Shown: positions 33,570 to 45,356, counted from the first letter of the stretch. The stretch is DNA of 64,000 nucleotides from Sycon ciliatum (GCF_964019385.1 NC_088655.1:24736109-24800108); one strand, 5' to 3'. Notes: generated by a model from the letters alone, not told the origin. Numbers and translations: made by a program.

Positions 33570-34283
33570 GTAAGACTTTAAAAAGATATTCAGTGTCATT
33601 TTCTATCCTTTTGCTCGGAACTTGCAATGACAATTGTAATATTCCATTACATTACATTTCTGTAATTTCGGGTGCGGGGAAAATTAACATGATCAACCTG
33701 TTGCCATGGCTCCCCACTGTGTCACATATTAGCAAAAGACTTTGTAGTGTACTTCGTACCTTGAGTCAACTTTGAGGCACATTGTAGTCTAGTTCCAATG
33801 TCAGATTTGTGATGGCTTGTTCACATAATTATGTTGACAACAAACCGCAAAATGAAACATTCTATGAAGTACTCAATGACCTTCATATAGGTCACAAAAT
33901 TATATGTGAGTCCGAACAGTCTGGAAAACAATTCGGGTGGATAAAACTGATTTCCAGCGGTCATTACAATATTACACAACGATAAAGCACGACTTTTTTC
34001 AACCCTTCTTTACGCGCAAAAGTTAAATTTAAAAATTTAAAAATTAACACAATGGATTAAAATGCAATACGACATACACTGGAGAAGAATAAGAAAAATG
34101 CACGTGTAAAAATAAAGATTTTCAAACCCAACCCAAACAGAACTTCAAATCAAAACTTTATGAAACAAAATAAATAATTCTCACCAAACTCCATCAATAA
34201 ACTCAATTCAAAGGAGAAAAAACATCAAAACAAAACAAAAAACATTGTATGAATTACGTCATAACACTACTGTCTAAGGTATT
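33570..34283. other. intron 1, unassigned part
   Basis: AT-rich intron sequence with AATTTAAAAATTTAAAAATT near 34026. No element was recognised before the SINE foldback. Confidence 0.5.
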
Positions 34284-34462
34284 CAATTGTTTGAGGGAAA
34301 GACAGAAACAAAGTCTGAAAAAAAAAAAGACTCACCACCAGGACTCGAACCAGGTACCCTCACTTGTAAGGGTGAGGGTACCTGGTTCGAGTCCTGGCGG
34401 TGAGTCAATTTTTTCTTCAGACTTTGTTTGACTTTGTTTCTGTCTTTCCCTCAAACAATTGT
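34284..34462. mobile_element. head-to-head tRNA-SINE foldback
   Basis: Arms of about 85 bp meet at CTTGTAAGGG. Each arm carries GGTACCTGGTTCGAGTCCTG (B box) and, outside it, the tail motif GTCAATTTTTTCTTCAGAC and GACTTTGTTTCTGTCTTTCC. The tail equals that of the minus-strand SINE at 23053-23190. The A-box half is missing from both arms. Confidence 0.7.
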
Positions 34463-34467
34463 CGTGA

Positions 34468-34602
34468 TAAATCTAATATTGACTTCGTACTTGGTCAGTA
34501 TAGGAAATAAAAACCTCGTAAAAGACCTCGGCTTTGCCTCGGTCTTTTACTCGGCTTTTATTTCCTATATTGACCTCGTACTCAGTCAATATTAGATACT
34601 TA
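34468..34602. repeat. 135-bp hairpin
   Basis: Inverted arms TCTAATATTGAC...TCGTAC...AGTATAGGAAATAAAA and CCTCGTAAAAGACC meet at GGCTTTGCC. A related but weaker hairpin is at 40659-40749, and CGGCCTTCGGCCG at 50252 may be kin. Confidence 0.75.
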
Positions 34603-35223
34603 GAAAAACCAAGGTCCCCCGATGTTTTTTATTAGTTTTTATTGGTCATAAACCCAAGGCCGGAGCATTTATTGCATTTAAAATCAACCAGTAAAAACTC
34701 CTACTCAATCTCCAACAACAAAATTAGTGGACAGCTGTTATTTGTGTTGCTATGACAACTCGTGTGCTGGACGAGTATTTGTTGTCATTGGTTCAATTTC
34801 TTTTACTCTTCATAGGCTATCAGATCATTTTCCTTATTCGGTCTAGTTATAACCAGTATCTATAATGAGAGTGTGGTCTGTCTCCATGGTTACCGGTGTT
34901 CATTTCATAACTATAGCCACTGCTCCTTGTTTGATCTTATCTGGAAGGCCCATTCTTGCACATTCCAACAGCAGCCAAGGGAGCTGGCTCTCGTGGTTAT
35001 TCAGACTGGGTCCGATCCTAAAATGCTGTTTTTATGAACTGTTTTTATGACCTTTTTTTAAAAATGTTTTTTTGGATAGGATATGATTATGTTGAATAAA
35101 CGAGGTTTGTGTCAATGGGAGATTGACTTGGAGTTTTTACGAGTTGATTCTAAGAAATTTGAAACTCCATAAAAAAATGAAATAAAATAAATTATCGTGT
35201 TCGTTCCCGAAGGGAACTCACGG
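34603..35223. other. intron 1, unassigned with a dispersed repeat word
   Basis: The end of this stretch (35175-35222, with CGTTCCCGAAGGGAACTCAC) is repeated at 60860-60905. No gene was seen. Confidence 0.45.
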
Positions 35224-35748
35224 GGGCCGATTCCCACTCGGTACCGTGAGTGCCGTGCCGTGAGTACCCATGGTGATTTTGCTCATGTGTGGGGCAGTTT
35301 TGGCGCGAGTTCATTCCGTGGCTCCTGCCATACCGCGCCGTGGACATTCCGTTGCCGAGGGCCTCTGGGGGGTGGAAATGGCATGCCGTAGTATTCCGCG
35401 AGGTGGAATGCAGTGAGTAGTAGAGAAAAAGGTATTTTACTACTGCCTGAAAGGAAGTTTTTTCTTTCTTTTGTATTTGTGGTACGAAGTTTTTTCTTGG
35501 CGTTTGGCTTTTCGATTGGTTGAATCTTGAGCTTTCTCCAGTCATCTTCCCGGCCCCCGCTATTTTCCCTCAGGACCAAAGTCAGAATTTTTTTTAAAAA
35601 AAATGGTGATCCGGCCTGCCGACGGAATGCACGGAATGACTGTGCGCAGGTGTAAATCACTCTCAGCTTTAAGCTCGTACCGTGGGGTACACGTGACCTA
35701 CCCAAATCCTCGGCACGGTACTCACGGTACCATAGTGGGAATCGGCCC
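35224..35748. mobile_element. 525-bp TIR element
   Basis: Ends GGGCCGATTCCCACT and AGTGGGAATCGGCCC, then CGGTACCGTGAG / CTCACGGTACC. TAA follows the right end; the left flank has no TAA. The sequence at 60888-60925 looks like a site without the element. Confidence 0.7.
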
Positions 35749-35776
35749 TAACACCCTGTAAAACTCTACTGTAGCC

Positions 35777-35919
35777 TTGTCATGCTATGTTCAGTACACC
35801 GAACTGTCATATGTTCAGTACACCAAACCTTGTCATATGTTCAGTACACCCAACCTTGTAATATGTTCAGTACACCCAACCTTGTCATATGTTCAGTACA
35901 CCCAACTGTCATATGTTCA
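35777..35919. repeat. 26-bp minisatellite
   Basis: About six units of CATATGTTCAGTACACCCAA + CCTTGT, some shortened. The array continues at 37602-37655, after the inserted GTAC element. Confidence 0.9.
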
Positions 35920-37601
35920 GTACGAGGTCATTTGCTATTTTTGGACACTCAAATTAAATAGCACCTTATTATGTTGGTTTGTAAAAAAAATTCTTACTTT
36001 TCTATTGGCACACTTATGCTTTACCACCGCCACACACACACCTGAAGGCCTAGAGTTGAAGCGTGTGGCCACAACTTGACCTGATCGAAGGTGTCTTTTT
36101 CTACTGCTTTTTCAATGCGAGGAATTATTAGACAACTAAACGAGAGAGCTTGGAAGCTCAGGGCCCTACGTTATGCTTTTTTCCTTGATGACCTAGACAA
36201 AAAAAAGCAAAGGGATGTTGTAAATTCTTTAAAAAATTCCTTTTTTTTAAGACATAACCTGGGATTCGAACCCGCACTATCGCGCCCTGCATGCATCCCC
36301 CGATACACTTCGCATACATACTAATTCTTCCAAGTTGCTTCACATGATCTTGCATTTGAAAGCCCTATTTGAATATGCATTGTGGCCAGCCGTCTTTGAT
36401 GGTACGGTACGGTAGGGATAGGTACGGGACAGGTACGATCGAGGGTAATACAACACCGTCTCCCGTACCGTGCCATCAAACACAGCTGGCCACATACAGC
36501 TGCCCACAATATTCAAATAGGGCTTTCAAACGCAAGATCATAACGTGAAGCAACTTGGATGAATGGGTATGAATGCGAAGTGTATGGGGGAATGCATGTA
36601 GGGCGATAGGGCGGGTTCGAATCCCTGGATATGCCTGAAAAAATAGGAGAATTGAAAAATTTATAACATCCCTATGATTTTTTGCCGTCAGATACGGGAT
36701 AGCGCCAGGCGTGACACAAACAAACAAACAAACACACAAACAAATACCAAATTAAAGCTGTGTGGACCCTGGCTAGCGCCAGACGTTACTGAAGTAACGT
36801 CTTCTGCATAACTACGGGAATTAAATAGCATCTAGCAGCAGTCTGCAATGGTGTGGACAAGTAAACTTGCACAGGACATGAAAATGGGGTAAGGCTATGC
36901 TTATGAGACCGGCTGATATGAGTTCTAATGACGAGCCGTTCATAGCAAGCTTTTCAAGGTTGTTCAATGTGACACACAATTTAAAGTGTCACCCAAGGGT
37001 TTCATGGACGTCATATTCAAGAACAGAGGAGAGCACTCCAGTGTGGCGCATCTCCTTCTCATATTTCGCAAAGAGTGAAGGGCTAGCGCCGTAACTAGCC
37101 GCTGCGTCCTTCTTTGTTAGGAAGTGGTCACTGGGGCCAGGTGAGTGGAACGCTCGCACTGCTTAAAGAGATTTATCCTGACCAGAACTCCTTCACAAAT
37201 GCACGGGCTGAGAAGACGAGGAGACTCTTACTGTATTTAATCCACTGTTCCTGTTCCTTTTCCCTTGCCTGTATTTCACCTGACGAGAAGGCTTGAAAGT
37301 ATACTTGTGAAGACAAAAACTTTCAAGATGTTTGTAATGAGCCTGAAGTGTCTCCTTTTTATGAGTATTATTTACTATTTAATCGAAATTTTCGAAATTA
37401 CTCAAAACATTACCTAAAAATAGCAAAGAAAACGCCCAGAAAGAAACGGCTTTCGCCGCTAAAAATAGGAAGGAAGGAACTTGAGGACCACACGAAGACA
37501 CTCTTGTCAAAGATTTGTCCACCAAGGAAAGGGCAACGACTCAGGAGGACTCTACTTCCATATTTAACTTATTTGTCCAAAAATTGCGAATCACCTCGTA
37601 C
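35920..37601. mobile_element. GTAC-bounded TIR element, copy 3
   Basis: Left end GTACGAGGTCATTTGC, right GCGAATCACCTCGTAC, with inner TTTTTGGACA / TGTCCAAAAA. It sits inside the 26-bp minisatellite, whose unit contains CAGTACACCC once. The target thus included GTAC, and the insertion point can be read directly. It carries the foldback at 36130-36825. Confidence 0.8.
36130..36825. mobile_element. large foldback element with tRNA-like B boxes, copy 2
   Basis: Inverted copy of 1546-2275, inserted in GTAC copy 3. The arms (about 36205-36400 and 36455-36670) contain CTGGGATTCGAACCCGC and GCGGGTTCGAATCCCTGG. The ends GGAAGCTCAGGGCCC and ACGTTACTGAAGTAACGT match copy 1. Confidence 0.8.
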
Positions 37602-37822
37602 ACCCAACCTTGTCATATGTTCAGTACACCCAACTGTGATATGTTCAGTACACCCAACTCGCAACACACGAACATGGCATCATCAGGGATATCACTGATG
37701 ATGCCCTCCTGGGTGAAAATGTGGACAATTTACTGTACTTGGTGTAAGCAAGGACTGTTTGTGTGTTGCGAGTTGGGTGTATTTCCTCCGTTAACACAAA
37801 CTTGGTGATGAATTATGAATTT
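37602..37822. repeat. minisatellite remainder and short hairpin
   Basis: Two more 26-bp units precede an inverted pair CCCAACTCGCAACACAC / GTGTGTTGCGAGTTGGG at 37646-37780. Confidence 0.7.
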
Positions 37823-38643
37823 TGGGCTGAAACGATTATACGGAAAAATCGAGTACTCGTTTGATAACTCTAACGATCGAGTGATCGTTTAGATTACCGA
37901 TTACGATTATTTTGCGTTATTTAAACTTGTGTCCAGAAAGAACTGTAAACCCTCGTTTTTGCGAAGTTTTAATCAGTTTCCGCTGGGAGTATGCAGTTGC
38001 CAGGGTATGGTTCATGTTCTGAGGTTAAATTGACTTCAAAACTGCCATGTTTCGGAGCTACTCTTTCACTAATGCAGATTTGTTGGTATTATGAAGGCAT
38101 AGGCCGTGATCGTTTGGTCGGATCCAGATCCAGATCCATCGGATCCACTGGATCTGCAATGATCGATTGGTCGAATCCGGATCCAGATCCTTCGGATTTG
38201 GATCCGAGCAACCCTGCCCCGGGAGCAGGGTTGACTGGATCCATCGGATCCAAATGTGACCTTTGTGCGTATATGGTGGGTAAAAATCATTTTTATACTC
38301 ATTGTCGTACGTCTAGTGGACTTTTGTTGACTTTTCGTACGACGCGGGCGATCAGTACGACTTTTGCCTTTTTTGGGTGACCTGTCAGCGCCATTTTTTA
38401 CTTCGTCAACATGGCAACAGCCAAGGTCCGCAAAAAAGTGTTCGGTTGATTCTGAAGGATCCGACGGATCTGAGATTTGGATCTGGATCTGGATCCGACC
38501 AAACGATCATAGCCTTAGTTTGTGGAAACAGAGTAATGTTTGCACAAAATTATGACTCTATTTGCTAACGATTATAATAGATTACTCGATCATTAAGCTA
38601 AAGAGTATTCGATACGTGAAAATCCACAATCGTTTCAGCCCTA
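37823..38643. mobile_element. hAT-like TIR element
   Basis: Ends GGGCTGAAACGATTAT and AATCGTTTCAGCCCTA resemble many hAT termini. No clear 8-bp duplication was found. A second TIR element is nested inside (38102-38515). Confidence 0.55.
38102..38515. mobile_element. nested GGATCC-rich TIR element
   Basis: Ends GGCCGTGATCGTTTGGTCGG and CCGACCAAACGATCATAGCC, followed by repeats of GGATCCAGATCC. It is about 414 bp and non-coding. Confidence 0.7.
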
Positions 38644-39039
38644 ACTTTGATGGGTATGAAAACGCTTGAAACAGGTCAAGTACCAGGCCCGCCGGAAGGC
38701 AGGCGAAGTTGATCCGGTTTGAGTGGGTCCGGGGATTTCCCCAGGGGCATTTTTGAAAAATCGGGTCGGATTTAGCAGAATTTGGCCCTTTCACAAGTTT
38801 TCAGAGCCCCCTACAGGGAATAATTTTGCATGGATATCAATGTACGATGTTTGGCCTACTATGGGAGTATTGGTGTTTGTACAGATGTACATGTACATGT
38901 ATGTATGATCGATAATACATGTACATGTACATGTACCCAGAATTTTTCTCCCCGGTTTTAGACAAATCCCAGGGAGTGACCTGAGCCAGAGTTGGTCCGG
39001 TTGTCTCCGGACCAACCGGACCGGCTCCGGGGCATGCAT
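38644..39039. other. unassigned, with ACATGT simple repeat
   Basis: (ACATGT)n palindromic simple repeats at about 38885-38935. GGTCCGG words around 38990-39025 are imperfect inverted repeats. Confidence 0.45.
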
Positions 39040-39140
39040 TTGTATCAACTGTACATCATGGAACGAAGGTAGTTCAGCTGATGTACGGCGTCTTTACAAG
39101 AGAAACTACCTTTGCTCCGTGATGTACAGTCGATACAAAC
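39040..39140. repeat. ~100-bp hairpin
   Basis: Arms TGTATCAACTGTACATCATGGA...AAGGTAGTT and AACTACCTTTGCTCCGTGATG...GATACA. It overlaps the 3' end of an unrecognised 113-codon minus frame (39045-39386). Confidence 0.65.
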
Positions 39141-39386
39141 TGTTCTTGACCTGTTCCGAGCAGCGAGTTCAGTTTGCGTCGCTTTTGCTCTACTCATTTT
39201 TGAACCAGCGTCGCTGTCGTAATCTGCTGCACGCGAATCGTCATCTCTCTCGAGTCGATGTTCAGCTCTTTTCACCCTTGCCTCGGCTGCTTTGATCACA
39301 CTCGGCTGCACTTTGCTGATGCCGCCATCCTTCAAGCTGGCTTTCAAGCTGCGTGATCCGCCAGGGTGGCGATTACTCGTTTCCAC

Positions 39387-39421
39387 CAGGGAGTCGTAAA
39401 ATATATTTTATGGCTCCCTAG
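39387..39421. mobile_element. micro-palindrome of the CAGGGAGTCG type
   Basis: CAGGGAGTCGTAAAATA is followed by an imperfect complement ending CCCTAG. The flanks are TTTCCAC and TTTCAAC, 7 bp with one mismatch. The same palindrome type occurs at 53037-53068. Confidence 0.5.
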
Positions 39422-40049
39422 TTTCAACTCCAATCTCCAGAACTCCGCGAAACCAGGAGTAGACGCACAGCCAAACTGATTCCATTGTCCCTGATTACTG
39501 CTTCTGCCAGCACTGAACGGCTGTGGCTAGCAAGCAATGTCCACTTTCCTTAGCCACAAGACTCGTGTCGGACTACAGACTTCGGAAGAATGCATGGTCA
39601 TCGGCATTCGAATCTGGGCTTTGCGCAAGTCGAACAATAACTTATTGTGTAGTGCGATCGGAGCAGCTACACGTTCACTCGCTCATTGTGTGGGCTTGCT
39701 GCTCGTTGCATCGATCTCTATCAATCTAAAACTCAGTGCTAGAGAAGCCAAGCGGCGCATTATGTCCTCGGAGAAGTGGTATTTCAGTTTTGCTCACCAT
39801 GGCCGTCACCATCTATGTTGCCACAGCGCAGCCATCGATTCCGCTCGGTTTGCTGTGAAATATCACTTTCCTTGCATCGTATCTCTTTCTTGGCTTGCCA
39901 GGAAAGGCCCAGAAAGTGATCGCAACTCATTTCACATCAGTTTGTGCGCAAACCAGTCACTCAAAAATCCATCACGAAGTTTTTGTTAACGGAGAAAGTA
40001 CTGAAAACTGATAAAAACATCCAGATAATTTGTTCGACATGACTAATAA
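39422..40049. other. unassigned sequence
   Basis: A 150-codon frame at 39537-39989 (+) has no recognisable domain and no splice context I trust. No repeats were recognised. Confidence 0.35.
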
Positions 40050-40172
40050 AGGAATTATTCATCCAGTGCATGCGCCAAAGAGTGAATAGCAACTGAATGG
40101 AGCGGTTGTCCGTTGACAAACCCACTTTTATTTACAATGCAGTCGCGTGATGTCCACCACTTTCTGAGTGCA
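40050..40172. repeat. fragment related to the 17.05-kb foldback
   Basis: Shares AGTGAATAGCAACTGAAT, GACAACC-type arm, CTTTTATTTAC and GATGTCCACCACTTTC with 17047-17222; the central part is in the other orientation. Confidence 0.65.
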
Positions 40173-40541
40173 GAGAAATAACAAAACAAAAAACTTGATA
40201 ACACAGTATTCAAGATCAGAAAATTACGTAACAAGGCAAGACTCGGCCACCACGACAAAACTATCCACAAAACGTTGGGTGGGGAAACCCCAACGAGAAC
40301 GAGCACCACGGACACAAAGAATGCTGGATCTCAGTAAAGAGAAAGAGAGACGGGCACGCAGCAGACTCATGACAACGGAGTATTCGCTACCAGAAGACTG
40401 ACATTGTAAGCGACGTTCTCTACAACCACCATGAATACCAAACCCTAGAGGGGTGAAGGAAGCACGCTCTACATTGACAACTCCCTCTTCCTACTCGTGA
40501 CGCTTGGAATCCTCATGTTGCATTAAGCACGACTCGTATTA

Positions 40542-40543
<2 letters not shown>
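40173..40543. other. unassigned sequence
   Basis: No gene or repeat was recognised. Confidence 0.4.

Positions 40544-40580
<37 letters not shown>
40544..40580. repeat. (CA)n microsatellite
   Basis: About 18 uninterrupted CA units. Confidence 0.95.
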
Positions 40581-40581
<1 letters not shown>

Positions 40582-40658
40582 CCTAGCTGCAAACCACATT
40601 AATCCAGCAAAGTGGATTTCTTCAGCCGAATCGAGAGCATTCTGGATTAATGTCTATA

Positions 40659-40749
40659 AGACATTGACTGGGACGAGGTCTGTATGGGAAATTTAGGCTG
40701 CTTACGTGACCCCTTTATTTCCCATATAGATCTCGTTTCAGGCAATATC
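40659..40749. repeat. ~90-bp hairpin
   Basis: Arms GACATTGACTGGGACGAGGT...GTATGGGAAAT and ATTTCCCATATAGATCTCGT...; similar in design to 34468-34602. Confidence 0.6.
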
Positions 40750-40759
40750 CTTTTTTTTA

Positions 40760-42103
40760 TCACGACCAAATATGAACGGACATGGCCAAATTTCTGATTT
40801 CGCTCACAGTTGGCTCCTATCCCCAGGTGGACCTCATTCACCCAATATGATGTTTGGTCCAGAAACCCTCCGTCCTTTAGATATTGCCTAAAATCAAAAA
40901 AAGTCGATAAAAATACGAACTGAAACACATTCAAACAAGGTACAAGATTGAGGGTTTGCAGCTACTTACAACAACGCAGTACAGCCAAACCAACTATGTT
41001 CTCATACCGATCCAATTTACCTAGTAATGTTTAGCCATCCATACAACGACCTGAAAAATTCCAGATCCACAAACTCCCTCACATCACACGAGGATCTAGT
41101 TGCACTGAGGCAGCTCGCCCAGGATCGTCGAAAGTGGAAGGAACTAACGTGTGCTGTGTGTAATGGCTGAAGTTATACAATTACACTAGATACCCTTAAC
41201 AATAATAACGGATACAATTACACTAGATACTCTAGATACTAGATACTCGGTACTCTAGATACTAGCTACTCTAACAATTTTATCAAACATGATAATTACC
41301 ACATCAAATGCTGCGGAGACCTATCCAGAATCGGCAATATGCTGGCCCTGGCCTGGAGATCTGCAACTATAATCAGCTTCTACTTTGCAACACTAACGGA
41401 TTAGTCCCCTTTGTCGATTGATGGATCAATCGGTAGATTCGGCTCTGTTTTTCTTTCCTTTCTTTCTTGTTTTGAATTGTACGTTGAACTCATTGGATTT
41501 CTTTGTATTCTGTATCTCGTTATCGTTATATTTCCCTCTAGCCCTCTCGCTTAGGATGAGCTTTCTTTTTTATGGCAGCTTAAGCGAAGGCTATATACCT
41601 GCTTTATGCAGGTTGATGCCAACGCGAACAAGCAAAATAATAATAATAATATTAGGATTGGTGACTTGCTGAGTTTATTGAACAAATCGATCAATTCAGC
41701 CTGTCTACTGGCGGCCATTGCAAAGGCCAGTAGCAGCGGGTTACGTCCTGAAATTGGGGAAGGCCACCAACATGACTATCACCACGTTACAACCTGTCCC
41801 CAAGCGCCAACAAGTGATAGTCTTGAATAAAGGTATCCACTAAAAATCACTTGGGGGAAATATTCAAATTTCGAACTCTCCAACGGCCATGCACTAGCCG
41901 AATCCAACTCACTGGGAATCGTAACAGGATAGCACACACAGAGCGCCTCCATATACCTTTTTTTCCTATAAACCTTTTTGCTACGCTACCAGCACTAAGA
42001 CATGATGGGAATAATCCCTGCCCTCACAGAAACTGGAATAAAGCCGCCACGAAGCGTCATTTGCTGAACAAACGCCCAGCATGACAAAAAAGAAGAACTG
42101 CTC
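40760..42103. other. unassigned, with a TAGATACTC simple repeat
   Basis: A degenerate TAGATACTC tandem array lies at about 41197-41275. An AAT run at 41635-41652 may mark the 3' end of a retroelement. No protein was recognised on either strand. Confidence 0.4.
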
Positions 42104-42106
42104 CAC

Positions 42107-42536
42107 AACAACAACAACTCAGCAAGGACTGCAACAGTAGCACAAGATGGCCCAACATTTCTCTTGTACAAGGCAGCGAGTGCACGCGAGTTTCACGTGT
42201 GCATCGATGCCTCGTCGCACTAGTGGAAAATCATGACGTAGCAGTCGGGCGCTCGAGGATATCAGGTATGCATTGCAGTTGGAAAATCAAGAATCGAAAA
42301 GTAAAAACTTCTCTTTGGGGGGCAGCTACGGCCCTGCAAAAATATGCATGATGTAACCGCGCATGCACCAGACATACATGGGCTCATAGCAACTAGAGAG
42401 AAATTTTGAATTTTTGGATGGGAGCGTGGCACGCATGTGAAACTCGCATGCACTAGCTGCCCAGCACAAGAAATCATTCTGGACCAATCTGGGCCATCTT
42501 GCACTACTGTTGCAGTCCTTGCTGATTTGTTGTTGT
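42107..42536. mobile_element. ~430-bp TIR element
   Basis: Arms of about 90 bp: AACAACAACAACTCAGCAAGG and GACTGCAACAGTAG on the left, complements on the right, then GATGGCCCA and CGCGAGTTTCACGTG. No duplication is clear because the ends lie in AAC repeats. Confidence 0.7.
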
Positions 42537-42741
42537 TTCTTTCATTTTTTATTTTTTTAAAGAGAACACAAACCTACAAATCATGTTGAAAGACAAAAAG
42601 TACATTGGACTGGGTAGGCGCTATCCACAATGCCAGTAGCTGTGCTGATGAAATACATGAACTCTGCCGACCATAGGTCTCGGCGTCACAGTGCCATGTA
42701 TGCATCAAAATTAATCATAAGTTTATAATGAGCCAACATAA

Positions 42742-42986
42742 GGGGTCGTCCACAATTATCGAACTTTTTTCACGAAACGAAATAATTTCGTTATGGGGTG
42801 GGAGGGGGTAGACCAATTTCGTTTCAGAAAAGTTCGATACATGTACATGGCCATAGGAGCGGGTTTTGTTGTATATTCATGTATATGTCAACAATTTTTA
42901 CGTTCTGAGGGGGAGGGAGGGAGGGGTTGGGTCTAAACTAAAATAATTCGTTTGGTGAAAAAAGTTCGATATTTGCGGACGGCCCC
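42742..42986. mobile_element. Harbinger-like MITE, GGGGCCGTCC family
   Basis: Ends GGGGTCGTCCACAATTATCG and the complement-like GCGGACGGCCCC, inner AAAAAAGTTCGATA. TAA flanks both sides (42739-42741, 42987-42989). 245 bp. Confidence 0.8.
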
Positions 42987-42989
42987 TAA

Positions 42990-44265
42990 GAAAGTGACAA
43001 AAAATAAAATAAAAAATAAGACAAAACAAGAAGGGAATAATAATGGTGGAAAAAAGGGGGAGATTGAGAGATGCGTGGGTAGCTCTCGAGTGATACGGCA
43101 GGGTGAATCTAGACCAGAGTGGCTGGCGACTTCGTTGCAGGTGTGTGCAGCAGTGCCGGGCTTTCAGAGGTGGTCTGTAGCCCACAGCCAGTCAGTGTGT
43201 AGCAAGTGCTTCCATGCAGCTGCCTTGAAGCAGTGCAGCCGTTGCAGTGGAGAAGTTCTTCTTTCTCGTCATGGTGGGCTGGTGCTTTAAAGCTAGTGAC
43301 GCTTCGTATCCCAGTATCCAAGCAACATTACTAACGTCTCTGGACCAAACTGTCATAGTGGGCGAACAAGGTCCGCTCAGGTATAAAAGGAGCCAACTTT
43401 AAGCAAAATCGGTATTTGGCCATATCCGGTGATAGTTGCTCGTTACAGACATTGACTCTTAAACTATGCAACTGCGTTTAGTTCCTTCTGGATTTTAGCT
43501 CTTGTTGCCAAATATAGGACTAATAGTTTCAACCCATCATCATTTAGATCAGGACTTCTTCGTGTGGTACTTTGAGACTAAACTGGACCTCTCACCTAGC
43601 ACTAAAATCAATTGACCCAACTCACTTGAAGACACTAGAAACTCCTTGGACAAGAAGAACATCCAGTCCATCGAAAATGAATCTTTACGAGCCAGCTCAC
43701 ACTTTGACATCACATTTTGTTGATTTATAATATTATTAAACACACAAGTGATGGTTTTCGCTGAAAGGATCTCACCTCTTATCATGTCCCCTGCCTGCCT
43801 CATTGCAGTATGTAAGAATACTCCAAAGCTGTTAAAGATTCTCGAGCAGGTGGTCAACGAATGCCAGCCAGAGGTGCTATAGGGTTTTTACATTGCCAAG
43901 TTACAGCCTGCTCCTTGTAGACAGAAGGTGCTTTTGAGGAAGATAGTGCTTTTCTGACTTTCCTCCCCCTCCTTCCCTGCTATAGTTATTGTGCTCTTTG
44001 GAGCAACTCACTCCATCATTTAGCCTGTGTACGTTTCAACACCATTCTACCGCCGATATGCTGTGTAAATTGACATTGTTGTGCTTCGTCTCATTTTCAA
44101 CCTTAACCGATTTGAGAAATGATTGTACAAAAGGACTCATCAGATTTACAACTCCATTGTCTCTTCGTATGCTAATATGTTTCCCTTTGTAGAAGTCTTG
44201 AGTTCATTTCTGTCTCCATGGCAACTGACCTATGGGTACACTTCCATTTTTTTGTTTCGTTGCAG
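42990..44265. other. intron 1, unassigned 3' part
   Basis: No element or additional exon was recognised. A good polypyrimidine tract (CCATTTTTTTGTTTCGTTGCAG) ends the intron at 44265. Confidence 0.5.
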
Positions 44266-44583
44266 GTGAACATCACCATGTTTGTGACGATGGTGAACAT
44301 GGCATAGGAGTGCTTTTTATGCACACGCAGGACAAACTGGATTACAAAGGTGCCGAGAAATTTTGTAGTGATAGAGGCGCAGTTATACCTCACAAAAACG
44401 TCGAGGGGAGTTGCATGAACACGCTTTCCACCCAGTTACAAGGAATCTATGGTAGACTATTTTTCTGGACTACTGCACCTGGTTTGAACGGTCCCGACCA
44501 TTTTGGTGCCGACACGTTTGGCTATAATGGAGAATGGAAGCAAATTGGGAACAACTTTAATGTAGCCTGCTTTGACAATAGGA
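44266..44583 (+). CDS. CTLD-sushi protein, exon 2 (C-type-lectin-like domain)
   Basis: The exon follows a strong acceptor and ends at AGGA|GTAAGT; it is phase 1 at both ends. It encodes about 105 residues with four cysteines (HHHVC, AEKFC, EGSC, VACF). LDYKGAEKFCSDRGAVIP matches the start of a CTLD fold, and FFWTTAPG and YNGEWKQIG supply the later Trp positions. No EPN/QPD plus WND calcium motif is visible, so sugar binding is doubtful. The domain fills one exon, as expected of a shuffled module. A stop follows only after the donor, in the intron. CTLD is my best call; another disulfide-rich extracellular fold is possible. Confidence 0.75.
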
Positions 44584-45353
44584 GTAAGTCCAGCAAATAT
44601 AACTTGCACGTATTATTTGAGTTTCTTTGTGTTGTGCTGATGGGTGCTCAATGGATGAAACAGCATGCTGTCTGCAGATATAAGAGTTATTGAGCAAAGT
44701 CAGCTACTTTTATCCTTGTGTGAATCTTGTTCACTGACTAAGATGGTTTGATCCAGAGGTCCTTGTCACCTACCCTTATAGCGAATACCCCTATAACAAT
44801 ATTACCCTTAAAACGATATTTTTTGTTCACCGACTAAGATAGTTTGGTCCAGAGATCCTTGTCACCTACCCTTATAACGAATGCCCCCTATAACAATATT
44901 ACCTTATAACGATATTTTTCTGCCAAAAAAATCACTGCATTGCCTTTGGTACACGATGCCTTACCCTTGTCACAATAATTGTTGCTATTACGATATTGCC
45001 CTTGGAATGATATAAAATGGGCTGACCATTCATATTTCTTCCATTCTATAACAATATCTAAGAAAGGGTTTCTTCCCCACACTGGAGTTCGCGGTATTCC
45101 GCCGACTTGACTTGACACTTTACTCGGTGGAATAGCGCGAGCTCCAGTGTCGGGAGCCACCCTTTCTTACAAATCATCGCCGAAGTTGCAACCACAATTT
45201 CATAACACTATCTAGCAGGGAATATGTAGAGTCCACTACCCAGGTAGTGCAAGCTTCACTTGAAAAGTCGCTGCGACATGACGAAATGCAATGGGGGCAC
45301 CAGTAACTGCCTTGCTGTGTACATAATGTGCATAGAACATACAATCATTTGCC
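44584..45353. repeat. intron 2 start, with a ~94-bp tandem duplication
   Basis: About 44728-44920 holds two copies of a unit with GTCACCTACCCTTATA and ATAACAATATTACC, reminiscent of mariner/pogo-type termini (CTTATAACGA). The rest is unassigned. Confidence 0.6.
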
Positions 45354-45356
45354 TTA

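Noticed and set aside
37991..38380. 129-codon frame rich in Ser, Asp and Pro
   Set aside because: It is produced by GGATCC-type repeats in a nested TIR element.
39045..39386. 113-codon charged minus-strand frame
   Set aside because: Its end is within a hairpin and no homologue was recognised; evidence is too thin for a gene call.
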